Below the pieces are notes generated by a model that saw only the letters and a list, made by a program, of their open reading frames with translations, was not told the DNA's origin and did not search any database. From Halomicrobium salinisoli (GTDB taxonomy: Archaea > Halobacteriota > Halobacteria > Halobacteriales > Haloarculaceae), in NCBI RefSeq assembly GCF_020405185.1, contig NZ_CP084463.1, positions 1,550,001-1,614,000 on the forward strand: a stretch of DNA of 64,000 bases. Reading direction: 5' to 3'. The translations under genes were made by a program, and so were the position numbers. Below are positions 9,206-16,727 of this stretch, piece by piece; positions within the stretch are counted from its first letter, which is position 1, and the number at the start of each line of letters is the position of its first letter.

Positions 9206-9288
9206 CTACCGTTGATCGCTTCCACGTCACGGACGAGAACTGCGCTCAACGACGTCACGCTCGTTCACACGGAGGTGAACTCGCATGA
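9202..9288 (+). CDS. Possible 28-residue coupling ORF between thiolase subunits
   Basis: A short frame that starts in an ATGA overlap with the thiolase stop and ends in an ATGA overlap with the start of the OB-fold subunit at 9285. It reads MTTVDRFHVT followed by a basic, His-rich tail and resembles no family I know. It contains GGAGGTGA at 9271-9278, a good Shine-Dalgarno for the next gene. It could be a genuine small protein, a translational coupler, or the relic of a deletion that replaced a direct alpha/beta overlap. Confidence 0.3.
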   Translation: MTTVDRFHVTDENCAQRRHARSHGGELA

Positions 9289-9662
9289 CTTTCGATGCAC
9301 ACGTCTGCCCGAACGGGCACGCGACCTACCCAGGCCACACGCTCTGTCCGGACTGCGGCGAACCGCAGGACGAGACCGTCGACCTCTCAGACCGCGAGGC
9401 CGAGGTCGTCACCTGGACCCACAGCACGAAGACGCCGCCGGGCGTCCGCGAGCCGAACACCCTGGCCATCGTCGAGTTCGACGTGAGCGACGAACTCGAA
9501 GACGACGTCGTCCGAGCCATCGGGCAGGTGACCACCGACGAGGTCGAGACCGGCGATACGGTCGAACCGGTCTACGTCGAGGAGCTCCGCGATCCCGAGG
9601 CCGGGATCAAAGAGCCGGAGAGTCAGGAGTGGGACGGGTACAGGTTCCGTCCCGTCCAGTGA
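9285..9662 (+). CDS. Beta-ketothiolase beta subunit, Zn-ribbon/OB-fold (DUF35-like) protein
   Basis: Small protein of 125 residues. The N-terminus forms a rubredoxin-like zinc ribbon (C9 in HVCPNGH, then CPDCGEPQ), followed by an OB-fold: a strand VVTWTHSTKTPPGVREP, then AIVEFDVSDEL and a closing GDTVEPVYVEEL. Such DUF35 proteins partner thiolases and bridge or gate the active site; in haloarchaeal BktB/PhaA the OB-fold protein is the required beta subunit. A strong GGAGGTGA lies 6 nt before the ATG. It is the last gene of the thiolase operon. Confidence 0.82.
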   Translation: MTFDAHVCPNGHATYPGHTLCPDCGEPQDETVDLSDREAEVVTWTHSTKTPPGVREPNTLAIVEFDVSDELEDDVVRAIGQVTTDEVETGDTVEPVYVEELRDPEAGIKEPESQEWDGYRFRPVQ

Positions 9663-9745
9663 GGGGTTTCATCTCCGAATCGTCGGTCCGGAGCGACCTG
9701 CGCTTCCGACCGACGCAGTGAGCGCGACGCCGACGACGACGGCGC

Positions 9746-10225
9746 TCAGTCGGCCGTCCCGGGCTCGACTTGCCGGTCGCGGTCGTCAAGCCGCTCCCCG
9801 GCCAGTTCGTCGAGGCACTCCGTGACGGTGGTCGTGCCCTCTTCTGTCGCGTAGGGGGCGACCCGCCGGAGGTCCTCACCGTCGTAGACCGCCAGGCAGA
9901 CGGCCGGCGTGACCAGTTCCGTTCGCTTCTCGCCGGTCTCCATCGAGTAGCACAGGCGCGTGTCGAAGAAGGGAGCGAGGCGGACGCCGGCCTCGCGCGC
10001 CCAGGCCGAGAACGCGTTGAAGCAGTCCCGCTCGGGACGCGGCGTCGAGGCGCCCTCGAGGGGGACGCGCTTCGCCCACGACGTTACCTCGAACCCGTCG
10101 AGCGCGCCCGCCGCGACGAGCCGTTCGAGGTGTGCAATGGTCCGCCGACGGCAGTCCCGAACCGGCTTCGGCAGGTCCTCGCGCACGTACAGCTCCGCCC
10201 TGACCGCGTCGTCTGTCGTGGGCAT
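9746..10225 (-). CDS. Haloarchaeal HTH-domain protein of unknown role
   Basis: Soluble protein of 159 residues. It matches in outline a haloarchaeal family I recall as 'HTH domain protein': an N-terminal part with YVREDLPKPVRDCRRRTIAHLERL, a WAKRVPLEG strand, a central FSAWAREAGVRLAPFFDTR segment, and a C-terminal VYDGEDLRRVAPYATEEG region. I chose the ATG at 10225 over an upstream ATG at 10264 because a TATA-like ATTTATAG lies around 10253-10260 on the minus strand, giving a leaderless transcript. Family function is not known to me; a regulatory role is inference. Confidence 0.6.
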   Translation of the reverse strand: MPTTDDAVRAELYVREDLPKPVRDCRRRTIAHLERLVAAGALDGFEVTSWAKRVPLEGASTPRPERDCFNAFSAWAREAGVRLAPFFDTRLCYSMETGEKRTELVTPAVCLAVYDGEDLRRVAPYATEEGTTTVTECLDELAGERLDDRDRQVEPGTAD

Positions 10226-10384
10226 GGGCAGTACACCCGTTCCCCCTACGTGACTATAAATCATTATGATTTATGTCTGTCAAATCGGTCGAGCGGATAC
10301 GCGTCTACGGACTCGGCGACGAGGAGCGGGCGTGTAGATACAGAGGGCGTAGACGAGGGTGCGTCGAGGGCGAACGGGCGCGAG

Positions 10385-10990
10385 TCAGGCGTCGCTCTCG
10401 CCGTTGCCGTTCTCGCCGTTCTCGCCGTCCTCGTCGAACTCGTCCTTGATGGACCGCAGTTCCGCGTCGACGTCGACCGGGACGTCACGCGGTTCGTCGG
10501 CGGCGTCGTCGACCCCGTCGGCGAGCGGGTCGGTTCCGGACTCCTCCTCGCCCTCCGCGGACGCGAGGCGCTCCTCGACGTCCGAACGGAGTCGTCGCGC
10601 CTCCTCGAGCAGTTCCCGGGCGTCCTCGTCCTCGGGACGGCCCTCGACGGCGTCCTGGAGGTCGGCCAGCGCCCCGTCGAGCCGCGAGAGGCTCGCGCGG
10701 CTGAGCCGCTCGGCCCGCTCGCGCACCTCGCCGCCGGCGTCGGTCGTCGGCGAGCGGCCGTCGGCCATCCGCAGCGCCCGCTGGAGGAGCTTCAGGGCCT
10801 CCACGTTAGTCCGGAGGACGAGGATGGCCGCGGGGATGGCCACGTCGCTGGTGAACCGCATCAGTTCGCGGGGGCTGGGCGGGCGCGGCCGTCCGCCCTC
10901 GGTGCGGGGCTCGAACTCCCGCTCGATCTCCCGGAGCGCCCGCACCAGCTCCCCCACCTGTCGCCCGAGGTCGTCGTCGCCGGTGCTCAT
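10385..10990 (-). CDS. Conserved haloarchaeal protein, helical, acidic
   Basis: 201 residues. The N-terminal third has RQVGELVRALREIEREFEP, then a hydrophobic helix in VAIPAAILVLRTNVEALKLL that could lie on or in a membrane, then a long charged helical region (residues about 95-150, possible coiled coil), and a strongly acidic low-complexity tail. I recognise the layout as a conserved haloarchaeal family without assigned function. The start at 10990 gives MSTGDDDLG, preceded at about 28 nt by CCTTTTTGTACC on the minus strand as TATA-like element. An upstream ATG at 11017 would add only nine residues. Confidence 0.6.
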   Translation of the reverse strand: MSTGDDDLGRQVGELVRALREIEREFEPRTEGGRPRPPSPRELMRFTSDVAIPAAILVLRTNVEALKLLQRALRMADGRSPTTDAGGEVRERAERLSRASLSRLDGALADLQDAVEGRPEDEDARELLEEARRLRSDVEERLASAEGEEESGTDPLADGVDDAADEPRDVPVDVDAELRSIKDEFDEDGENGENGNGESDA

Positions 10991-11048
10991 GTCGCCGACT
11001 TGGCGAGTCAGGTACAAAAAGGACCCGTCGCCCTCGGCCGTCGTGGAA

Positions 11049-11089
11049 TTAGGCCGACCAAAATCCTTATGTCTTTAGGTGCGCCTAAC
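11049..11089 (+). promoter_or_regulatory. Promoter with one full and one degenerate iron box for the 54-residue gene
   Basis: TTTAGG-TGCG-CCTAAC at 11074-11089 sits between a TATA-like CCTTATG (about 11064-11070) and the ATG at 11098. A second, weaker site TTAGG-CCGA-CCAAA at 11050-11063 lies just upstream of the TATA element. The arrangement predicts iron-dependent repression with possible cooperative binding. Confidence 0.65.
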
Positions 11090-11097
11090 CCCTCGTA

Positions 11098-11262
11098 ATG
11101 AGCGAGGCCTCGGACGCACGAGTCGAAGCGGAACTGGACGACGAGGAAGAAGCGGCGGCCGTCACCGCACACAGGAGTTCGCCCGATCGGGTCGTCTTCA
11201 CCGAGGAAGACAACTCCGACGGGTGGATCGCCACTGATCTGACCGTGGAACTCCGGCGATAG
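11098..11262 (+). CDS. Small acidic protein, iron-box controlled
   Basis: 54 residues, ATG to TAG. The first half is acidic (EAELDDEEEAAAVTAHRSS), the second reads DRVVFTEEDNSDGWIATD and ends in a short strand. It resembles small haloarchaeal proteins ending in a 'VVF..E..DGWI.SD' pattern (DUF7331-like from memory), none with known function. The promoter has a near-perfect iron box, and the convergent neighbour is dpsA, so it likely belongs to the iron response. No Cys or His cluster is present, so direct metal binding is not evident. Confidence 0.6.
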   Translation: MSEASDARVEAELDDEEEAAAVTAHRSSPDRVVFTEEDNSDGWIATDLTVELRR

Positions 11263-11287
11263 ACTCCGGTCGTCTCAGTTTCTCTCC

Positions 11288-11833
11288 TTACTCCATCGCG
11301 CCCTCGAAGACGAGGGTGTCGTCCTCGAGGTAGTGCTCGATGTGGTGGGCGTCCTCCTCGACCTGGACGAGGATCTCACGGAGGATCTCCGCCGTCGCGT
11401 GGTCGCCGAGGTTCTGCGCGAGGTCGATGTGGTCCCGCAGCGACTCGATGATGTCGCCGTACACGTCGAGGTTGTTCTCCAGCGAGGTGCGGATGTCGTA
11501 GACGTCCTCGCCCTCCATCGAGACGGGCGAGGTCTCGGCGATCTGTTCGGGGCCGGCGACGGGCGTACCGCCGAGTGCCTGGAGGCGCTCGGCGATCTCG
11601 TCGGCGCCCTCCTCGAGGTTCCCGGCGGCGTCGCCGAGGAACTCGTGGAGGTCGAGGAACTCCGCGCCCTCGACGTTCCAGTGGTGCTTTTTCACCTGAT
11701 GGTAGAGGACGTACGACGCCGCGAGGTCGGTGTTGAGCGCGTCGACGATCTGCTCCGCCTTCTCCCGGTCGAGCCGCAGCGCGCTGTCTTCGACGGTACC
11801 GAACTCCTGCTGAATGGACTCCTGCTTACTCAT
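11288..11833 (-). CDS. dpsA: DpsA, ferritin-like DNA-protecting/iron storage protein
   Basis: Cytoplasmic ferritin-like dodecamer subunit of 181 residues. It oxidises Fe(II) with peroxide and stores the mineral, protecting DNA. Seen: the Dps di-iron signature HHWNVEGAEFLDLHEFLG (His and Asp/Glu ligands around residues 55-72) and a C-terminal helix rich in acid/His (VQVEEDAHHIEHYLED). The start at 11833 gives MSKQESIQQEF; a longer reading is an antisense artefact. The promoter region holds an iron box placed upstream of the TATA element, unlike the uptake genes, which fits activation or derepression when iron is plentiful, as I recall for Halobacterium dpsA. Confidence 0.95.
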   Translation of the reverse strand: MSKQESIQQEFGTVEDSALRLDREKAEQIVDALNTDLAASYVLYHQVKKHHWNVEGAEFLDLHEFLGDAAGNLEEGADEIAERLQALGGTPVAGPEQIAETSPVSMEGEDVYDIRTSLENNLDVYGDIIESLRDHIDLAQNLGDHATAEILREILVQVEEDAHHIEHYLEDDTLVFEGAME

Positions 11834-11860
11834 AGGCGTACTATTCTTCGACTGGATATC

Positions 11861-11891
11861 ACTTAAAGCTTCGCGTTTAGGTGAACCAAAG
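11861..11891 (-). promoter_or_regulatory. dpsA promoter: TATA element with upstream iron box
   Basis: On the minus strand, GCTTTAAGT (11861-11869) is a TATA element about 30 nt from the ATG at 11833. The iron-box half-sites TTTAGG-TGAA-CCAAAG (plus-strand reading, 11876-11891) lie just upstream of it, over the BRE/activator region. One half-site deviates (CCAAAG instead of CCTAAA). Confidence 0.65.
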
Positions 11892-11934
11892 TTTCCGTTT
11901 CGAAAAAATTCGTTTCCGCTTCCGTGCGGTTGTG

Positions 11935-12315
11935 TCACACGTCGCGAGAGAGCGCGACGTACGCGGCGCTCTCCGGAGGTTCCGCGGGACAGTCGGTCCG
12001 GGCGGCGACAGTCCGACGGTGGACCTCCACCACGGCCGTCTCCATCGCGGCCGAGAGGTCCAGATGCTCGGCGAACTCCGCCCAGACCCGCTCGGGGACG
12101 AGCAGGTAGTAGGCCTCTTCGGTCCGCTCCAGGAGGGGGTCCGCGTACTCCTTGCGCCACTCGTAGACGATGTTCTCGACGCCGGGGAGCGACTCGACGC
12201 TCTCCTGGTGGGTGTCGAGCGCCGACCGGAGTTCGTCCTCGTCGACGTCGACGTCGTCGGCGACGGCCGCTACGACCGCCCTCTCGAAGAGCGGGTCCGC
12301 GTCTGGGCTGCTCAT
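11935..12315 (-). CDS. Conserved haloarchaeal protein
   Basis: 126 residues, soluble and acidic. Predicted helices are separated by the segment SLPGVENIVYEWRKEYADPLLERTEEAYYLLVPE (given by position: residues about 40-73), then WAEFAEHLDLSAAMETAVVEVH. I know no function for it. The start at 12315 (MSSPDADPLF) is preferred over an upstream ATG at 12360 because CCTTTTTGTCACA on the minus strand near 12337-12349 fits a TATA element at leaderless spacing. Confidence 0.55.
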   Translation of the reverse strand: MSSPDADPLFERAVVAAVADDVDVDEDELRSALDTHQESVESLPGVENIVYEWRKEYADPLLERTEEAYYLLVPERVWAEFAEHLDLSAAMETAVVEVHRRTVAARTDCPAEPPESAAYVALSRDV

Positions 12316-12594
12316 CGTCCGGGGTTCGACGACTGTGACAAAAAGGGAATCGGCGTCCACGCGAACGCAGTGAGCGTGGGCTCGAACGGCGAGCGCTAGC
12401 GAGCCAGACTCGAAAGGCGACCGGTGGAAGCCTACCAGACACAGGCCGGGCGCGACGCCGCACCGGACCGGGCTGGTGGCGCGTTGCGTCCCACGTGGCT
12501 GCCTATTCTTCCCGAACTATCGCCGGAAATCACGGCCGAGAGCGGTCCTCGCCAGCAGTATTGTTTTCCGGGGGCCGACCGAAGTCCCAGGGGC

Positions 12595-14700
12595 ATGGGA
12601 CGCCTATCGACGCTGTTCGCGCCGGACCGGGTCGCGGTGATCGGCGCGACCGAATCTGAAGGCGCCGTGGGTCGGGCGATCACGGAGAACCTGCAGGCGA
12701 CGTACGACGGCGAGGTCGTGGCCGTCAACCCCAACGCCGACGAGGTCCTGGGGCTGCCCTGCCACGACAGCGTCGCCGACGTCGAGGACGCCGACGAGAT
12801 CGACGTCGCGGTCGTGGTCGTCCCGCCCGGCATCGCCGTCGACGCCATCCGCGAGGCCGGGGAAGCCGGCGTCCGGAACGTCGTCGTGATCACCGCCGGG
12901 TTCGGCGAGACCGGCAGCGAGGGCGCGGCCCGCGAGCGCGAATTGCGGGACGTCGCCGCCGAGTACGACCTGAACCTGGTCGGCCCGAACAGCCTCGGCG
13001 TGATGAGCACGCCCCGGGGGCTGAACGCCACGTTCGGCAACGAGATGGCTCAGGAGGGGTCCGTCTCCTTCATGAGCCAGTCAGGGGCGTTCGTGACGGC
13101 GGTCCTCGACTGGGCCGCAGAGCGCGACGTCGGGTTCAAGGACATCGCGTCGCTGGGAAACAAGGCCGTCCTCGACGAGGGCGACTTCGTCGCCGAGTGG
13201 GGGTCGGACCCCGGCACCGACGTCATCCTGGGCTACCTCGAGGACGTCGACGAGGGCGCCGAGTTCATCAGGACGGCCCGGGAGGTCACCCGGGAGACGC
13301 CCATCGTGATGGTCAAGTCGGGGCGGACGGACGCCGGCGCCAGCGCCGCCGCCTCACACACCGGCGCCATGGCCGGCTCCGAGGAGGCCTACGAGGCCGG
13401 GCTGGAGCAGGCCGGCGTCCTCCGCGTCGAGACGGTCCAGGAACTGTTCGACTACGCCCAGATCCTGGCCGACCAGCCGCTGCCCGACGGCGACGAGGTG
13501 GCCATCGTCACCAACGCGGGCGGCCCGGGCGTGATGACCACCGACGCGGTCGGCGACGCCGGCCTCTCGCTCGCTGACTTCGGGGACGAAACTCTCGAGA
13601 CCCTCTCGGAGTCGCTCCCGGAGGAGGCCAACATCTACAACCCCGTCGACGTCATCGGAGACGCGCCCGCCGAGCGGTTCGAACTCGCGCTGGAGACGGT
13701 CCTGCAGGACGACGGCGTCGCGATGGCCGTCGTCGTGGCCTGTCCGACGGCCGTGCTGGACTTCGAGGAGCTCGCCGAGGTGGTGATCGACTGTCAGCGC
13801 GAGTACGGTCTCCCGATCGCGACGACGCTGATGGGCGCCAAGTCGACCGGCCCGGCCGAGTCGACGCTGAACGACGCCGGCGTGCCGACGTACTTCGATC
13901 CGGCCCGCGCCGTCGACAGCCTCGACGCGCTGCGCCGCTACGACGAGATCCGGTCGCGCGAGCACGTCGAGCCGGAGACGTTCGACGTGGACCGCGAGCG
14001 GGCCCGGGAGGTCATCGAACGCGGCGTCGACCGCGGCTCGAACCGGCTGGGCGTCGAGGCGATGGAGCTGCTCGACGCCTACGGCATCCCGACGCCCGAG
14101 GGCGAGGTCGTCGACAGCCCGGGCGACGCAGAGCGGGTCGCCGAGGGGATCGAGGGCGACGTCGTCATGAAGATCGTCAGCCCGGACATCCTGCACAAGT
14201 CAGACATCGGCGGCGTCGAGGTCGGCGTCTCGACCGACGAGGTCCGGGACACATACGAGGACCTGGTCGTCCGCGCTCGCGAGTACCAGCGCGACGCCAC
14301 CATCGTCGGCGTGCAGGTCCAGGAGATGGTCGATCTGGACGCCGGCACGGAGACGATCGTCGGCACCAAGCGCGATCCGCAGTTCGGACCGCTCGTGCTG
14401 TTCGGCCTCGGCGGCATCTTCGTGGAGGTCCTCGAGGACAGCACGGTCCGCGTCGCGCCGGTCACCAAACCGGAGGCGACGGCGATGATCGACGACATCG
14501 AGTCCGCCCCGCTGCTGCGCGGGGCGCGCGGCACGGAGCCGGTCGACGAGGCGGCCATCGTCGAAACTATCCAGCGGCTGTCACAACTCGTCACTGATTT
14601 CCCGTCCATCCTCGAACTGGACGTCAACCCGCTGGTCGCGACCCCGGAGGGCGTCACGGCGGTCGACCTGCGGCTCACCATCGACCAGGAGGAGCTATGA
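12595..14700 (+). CDS. acd: Acetate/acyl-CoA ligase (ADP-forming), fused alpha-beta type
   Basis: Cytoplasmic enzyme of 701 residues that converts acyl-CoA, ADP and phosphate to acid, ATP and CoA, the archaeal route to acetate. Domains in order: CoA-binding Rossmann (VAVIGATESEGAVGRAI, from residue 13), succinyl-CoA-synthetase-like CoA-ligase domains with the phosphorylated-His region SHTGAMAGSEEAYEAGL near residue 257, and a C-terminal ATP-grasp domain (DVVMKIVSPDILHKSDIGG onward, with FGLGGIFVEVL). I chose the ATG at 12595 because the sequence before it is not protein-like. It is coupled to the next gene by an ATGA overlap. Substrate (acetate or branched acids) is not decided by sequence. 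Confidence 0.9.
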   Translation: MGRLSTLFAPDRVAVIGATESEGAVGRAITENLQATYDGEVVAVNPNADEVLGLPCHDSVADVEDADEIDVAVVVVPPGIAVDAIREAGEAGVRNVVVITAGFGETGSEGAARERELRDVAAEYDLNLVGPNSLGVMSTPRGLNATFGNEMAQEGSVSFMSQSGAFVTAVLDWAAERDVGFKDIASLGNKAVLDEGDFVAEWGSDPGTDVILGYLEDVDEGAEFIRTAREVTRETPIVMVKSGRTDAGASAAASHTGAMAGSEEAYEAGLEQAGVLRVETVQELFDYAQILADQPLPDGDEVAIVTNAGGPGVMTTDAVGDAGLSLADFGDETLETLSESLPEEANIYNPVDVIGDAPAERFELALETVLQDDGVAMAVVVACPTAVLDFEELAEVVIDCQREYGLPIATTLMGAKSTGPAESTLNDAGVPTYFDPARAVDSLDALRRYDEIRSREHVEPETFDVDRERAREVIERGVDRGSNRLGVEAMELLDAYGIPTPEGEVVDSPGDAERVAEGIEGDVVMKIVSPDILHKSDIGGVEVGVSTDEVRDTYEDLVVRAREYQRDATIVGVQVQEMVDLDAGTETIVGTKRDPQFGPLVLFGLGGIFVEVLEDSTVRVAPVTKPEATAMIDDIESAPLLRGARGTEPVDEAAIVETIQRLSQLVTDFPSILELDVNPLVATPEGVTAVDLRLTIDQEEL

Positions 14701-15764
14701 ACACTGTACTCGTCACCTCGACGGACGACGGCATCGGCAAGACGGCTATCGCGGTCGCGCTGGCGCGGACCGCCCAGCAGGCGGGCCACGACGTCGGCTA
14801 CATGAAGCCCAAGGGGACGCGGCTGCTCAGCGCCACCGGAAAGACCAGAGACGAGGATCCAATGCTGGCCCGCGAGGTACTGGACCTCGACGCGGAGATG
14901 CACGAGATGGAGCCGATCGTGTACTCCCCGACGTTCGTGCAGGAGGCCGTCCGCGGGCGCGAGGACCCCGAGGAGCTCCGGGAGCGCGTCGTCGAGAACT
15001 TCGAGGACCTGGCCGACGGGACGGACCTGATGGTCCTCGAGGGCAGCGACGACCTCGCGACGGGCGGCATCGTCGACCTGACCGACGTCGACGTGGCCGA
15101 GGCCATCGACGCTCGCGTCGTCCTGATCTCCGGGTACGAGGACGCCGGTACCGCGGACGACGTGCTGGCCGCCGCCGAGACCATCGGCGACCGCCTGGCG
15201 GGCGTGCTGTTCAACGGCGTCCGCGACTCGGAGTTCGACGAGCTGACCGACGCCGTGATGCCGTTCCTCGAAGGCCGGGGCGTCCCAGTTCTGGGCGCGG
15301 TCCCGCGCGTTCAGGAGCTGGCCGGCGTCACCGTCGACGAGCTCGCCCGGAGCCTCGGTGCGGACGTGCTGACCGCCGACGCGAGCACGGACGCCCACGT
15401 CGAGCGGTTCACCGTCGGCGCGATGAGCGGCAACGCCGCCCTCGAGCAGTTCCGCCGCACCCGGGACGCCGTGATGATCACGGGCGGCGACCGCTCGGAG
15501 ATCCAGACCGCCGCACTCGAGGCGTCGGGGATCCGCGCGCTGGTCCTGACCGGCGGCTTCCGGCCCGCCAGCGCCGTCCTCGGCCGGGCCGAGGAGGAGG
15601 GCGTCCCCGTACTCCTCGTCCAGTCCGACACGCGCACCACGATCGACCGCGTCGAGGACGTCCTCGGCTCCGGCCGGACCCGCGACAGCGCCACCGTCGA
15701 GCGGATGCAGGAGCTGCTTACCGAGAGTATCGACCTCGAAAACGCCCTGTCAGTCGATCTCTAA
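14697..15764 (+). CDS. BioD-like/DRTGG-domain protein (phosphotransacetylase N-terminal family)
   Basis: 355 residues. The N-terminus is a P-loop dethiobiotin-synthetase-like domain (LVTSTDDGIGKTAIAVALA, Walker A), the C-terminal third is a DRTGG-type domain (AVMITGGDRSEIQTAALEA, then LVLTGGFRP). In bacteria these two domains precede the catalytic domain in long phosphate acetyltransferases and act in regulation; here the catalytic domain is missing. It overlaps the ADP-forming CoA ligase by 4 bp, so it likely modulates or senses that pathway's intermediates. That role is inferred from the operon only. Confidence 0.75.
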   Translation: MNTVLVTSTDDGIGKTAIAVALARTAQQAGHDVGYMKPKGTRLLSATGKTRDEDPMLAREVLDLDAEMHEMEPIVYSPTFVQEAVRGREDPEELRERVVENFEDLADGTDLMVLEGSDDLATGGIVDLTDVDVAEAIDARVVLISGYEDAGTADDVLAAAETIGDRLAGVLFNGVRDSEFDELTDAVMPFLEGRGVPVLGAVPRVQELAGVTVDELARSLGADVLTADASTDAHVERFTVGAMSGNAALEQFRRTRDAVMITGGDRSEIQTAALEASGIRALVLTGGFRPASAVLGRAEEEGVPVLLVQSDTRTTIDRVEDVLGSGRTRDSATVERMQELLTESIDLENALSVDL

Positions 15765-15849
15765 CGGCGCGGCGGCGCGGTAAACGGTCACGCTCCCTTT
15801 TGTGTGTTAGATTAGTAACATCTGGTGGAGCCGGAGCGGCTCCGCAGCG

Positions 15850-16551
15850 TCACACCCCCCGGGATCCCCCACCCGGACTCGTTCCCCCCTGTTCTTTGCC
15901 GCGGAAGTCGTCCGGGAGGTGCTCCGCGACGGCGTCGACGACGGCGTCCGGATCCGCGACGTCGACCGGCGGGAGCGTCGCCACGGCCAGGTCGTTCTCG
16001 CGCTCGATCACGTCCGGGTTCGTCCGCTCGGCGGTCGTCGCGCCCTCGTACTCGTTGAGGACGACGCCGAGCACGGGCACAGAACGGCGGCGCAGCGCCT
16101 CGACGGTCAGCGCGGTGTGGTTGAGCGTGCCCAGCCCCGACCGGGCCACGACCAGCGCCGGGAGCCCGAGGTCCGCGACCAGGTCGACCACGTCCCGGCC
16201 GTCGGCCAGCGGGACGCGCAGGCCGCCGATCCCCTCGACGAGGGCGCGCTCGCTGGCCTCGATCCGTTCACGGCACCCCTCCAGAATGTCATCGTAGGAG
16301 AGGCCGGCGTCGGCCTCCCGGGCGGCCACAGCCGGCGCGAGGGCCGGTTCGAGCCGGCGCAGGCAGACCGCGGCCTCCTCGCTGCCGGCGACCCGCTGTA
16401 CCTCGCCCGCGTCGTCGTCCGACGGATAGCCCGTCTGGCAGGGCTTGACCGCGACCGCGTCGATCCCGTCGCGGCGGAGCCAGCCCGTCAGGCCGGCGGT
16501 GACGACCGTCTTCCCGACGCCCGTGTCCGTGCCGACGACGAAGAGGCTCAT
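15850..16551 (-). CDS. bioD: ATP-dependent dethiobiotin synthetase
   Basis: Cytoplasmic biotin enzyme of 233 residues forming the ureido ring of dethiobiotin from diaminopelargonate, CO2 and ATP. Seen: Walker A GTDTGVGKT at residues 7-15, KPCQTGY (substrate loop), VEGIGGLRVPLADG, and LVARSGLGTLNHT. Length is normal. I chose the ATG at 16551 as the only start that places the P-loop at the N-terminus. It is downstream of, and on the same strand as, the symporter, tenA and bioF genes, but 176 bp separate it from the symporter stop. Confidence 0.93.
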   Translation of the reverse strand: MSLFVVGTDTGVGKTVVTAGLTGWLRRDGIDAVAVKPCQTGYPSDDDAGEVQRVAGSEEAAVCLRRLEPALAPAVAAREADAGLSYDDILEGCRERIEASERALVEGIGGLRVPLADGRDVVDLVADLGLPALVVARSGLGTLNHTALTVEALRRRSVPVLGVVLNEYEGATTAERTNPDVIERENDLAVATLPPVDVADPDAVVDAVAEHLPDDFRGKEQGGTSPGGGSRGV

Positions 16552-16727
16552 ACGGGCCGTCGTAGCCGGAGTTCGGGTCGACCGCCCGACTCCGGGCGGT
16601 CGTACTGACACTGAACTACGAGAGTCCGCATCATGGGTGGATCCCTCCCGCGACCGTCGCTCTACTCGGGTCCATTGTTGGCGGAGGACTCGCCTGACCG
16701 GCGCAAAAACGTGCCGCAAGCGGCAGA

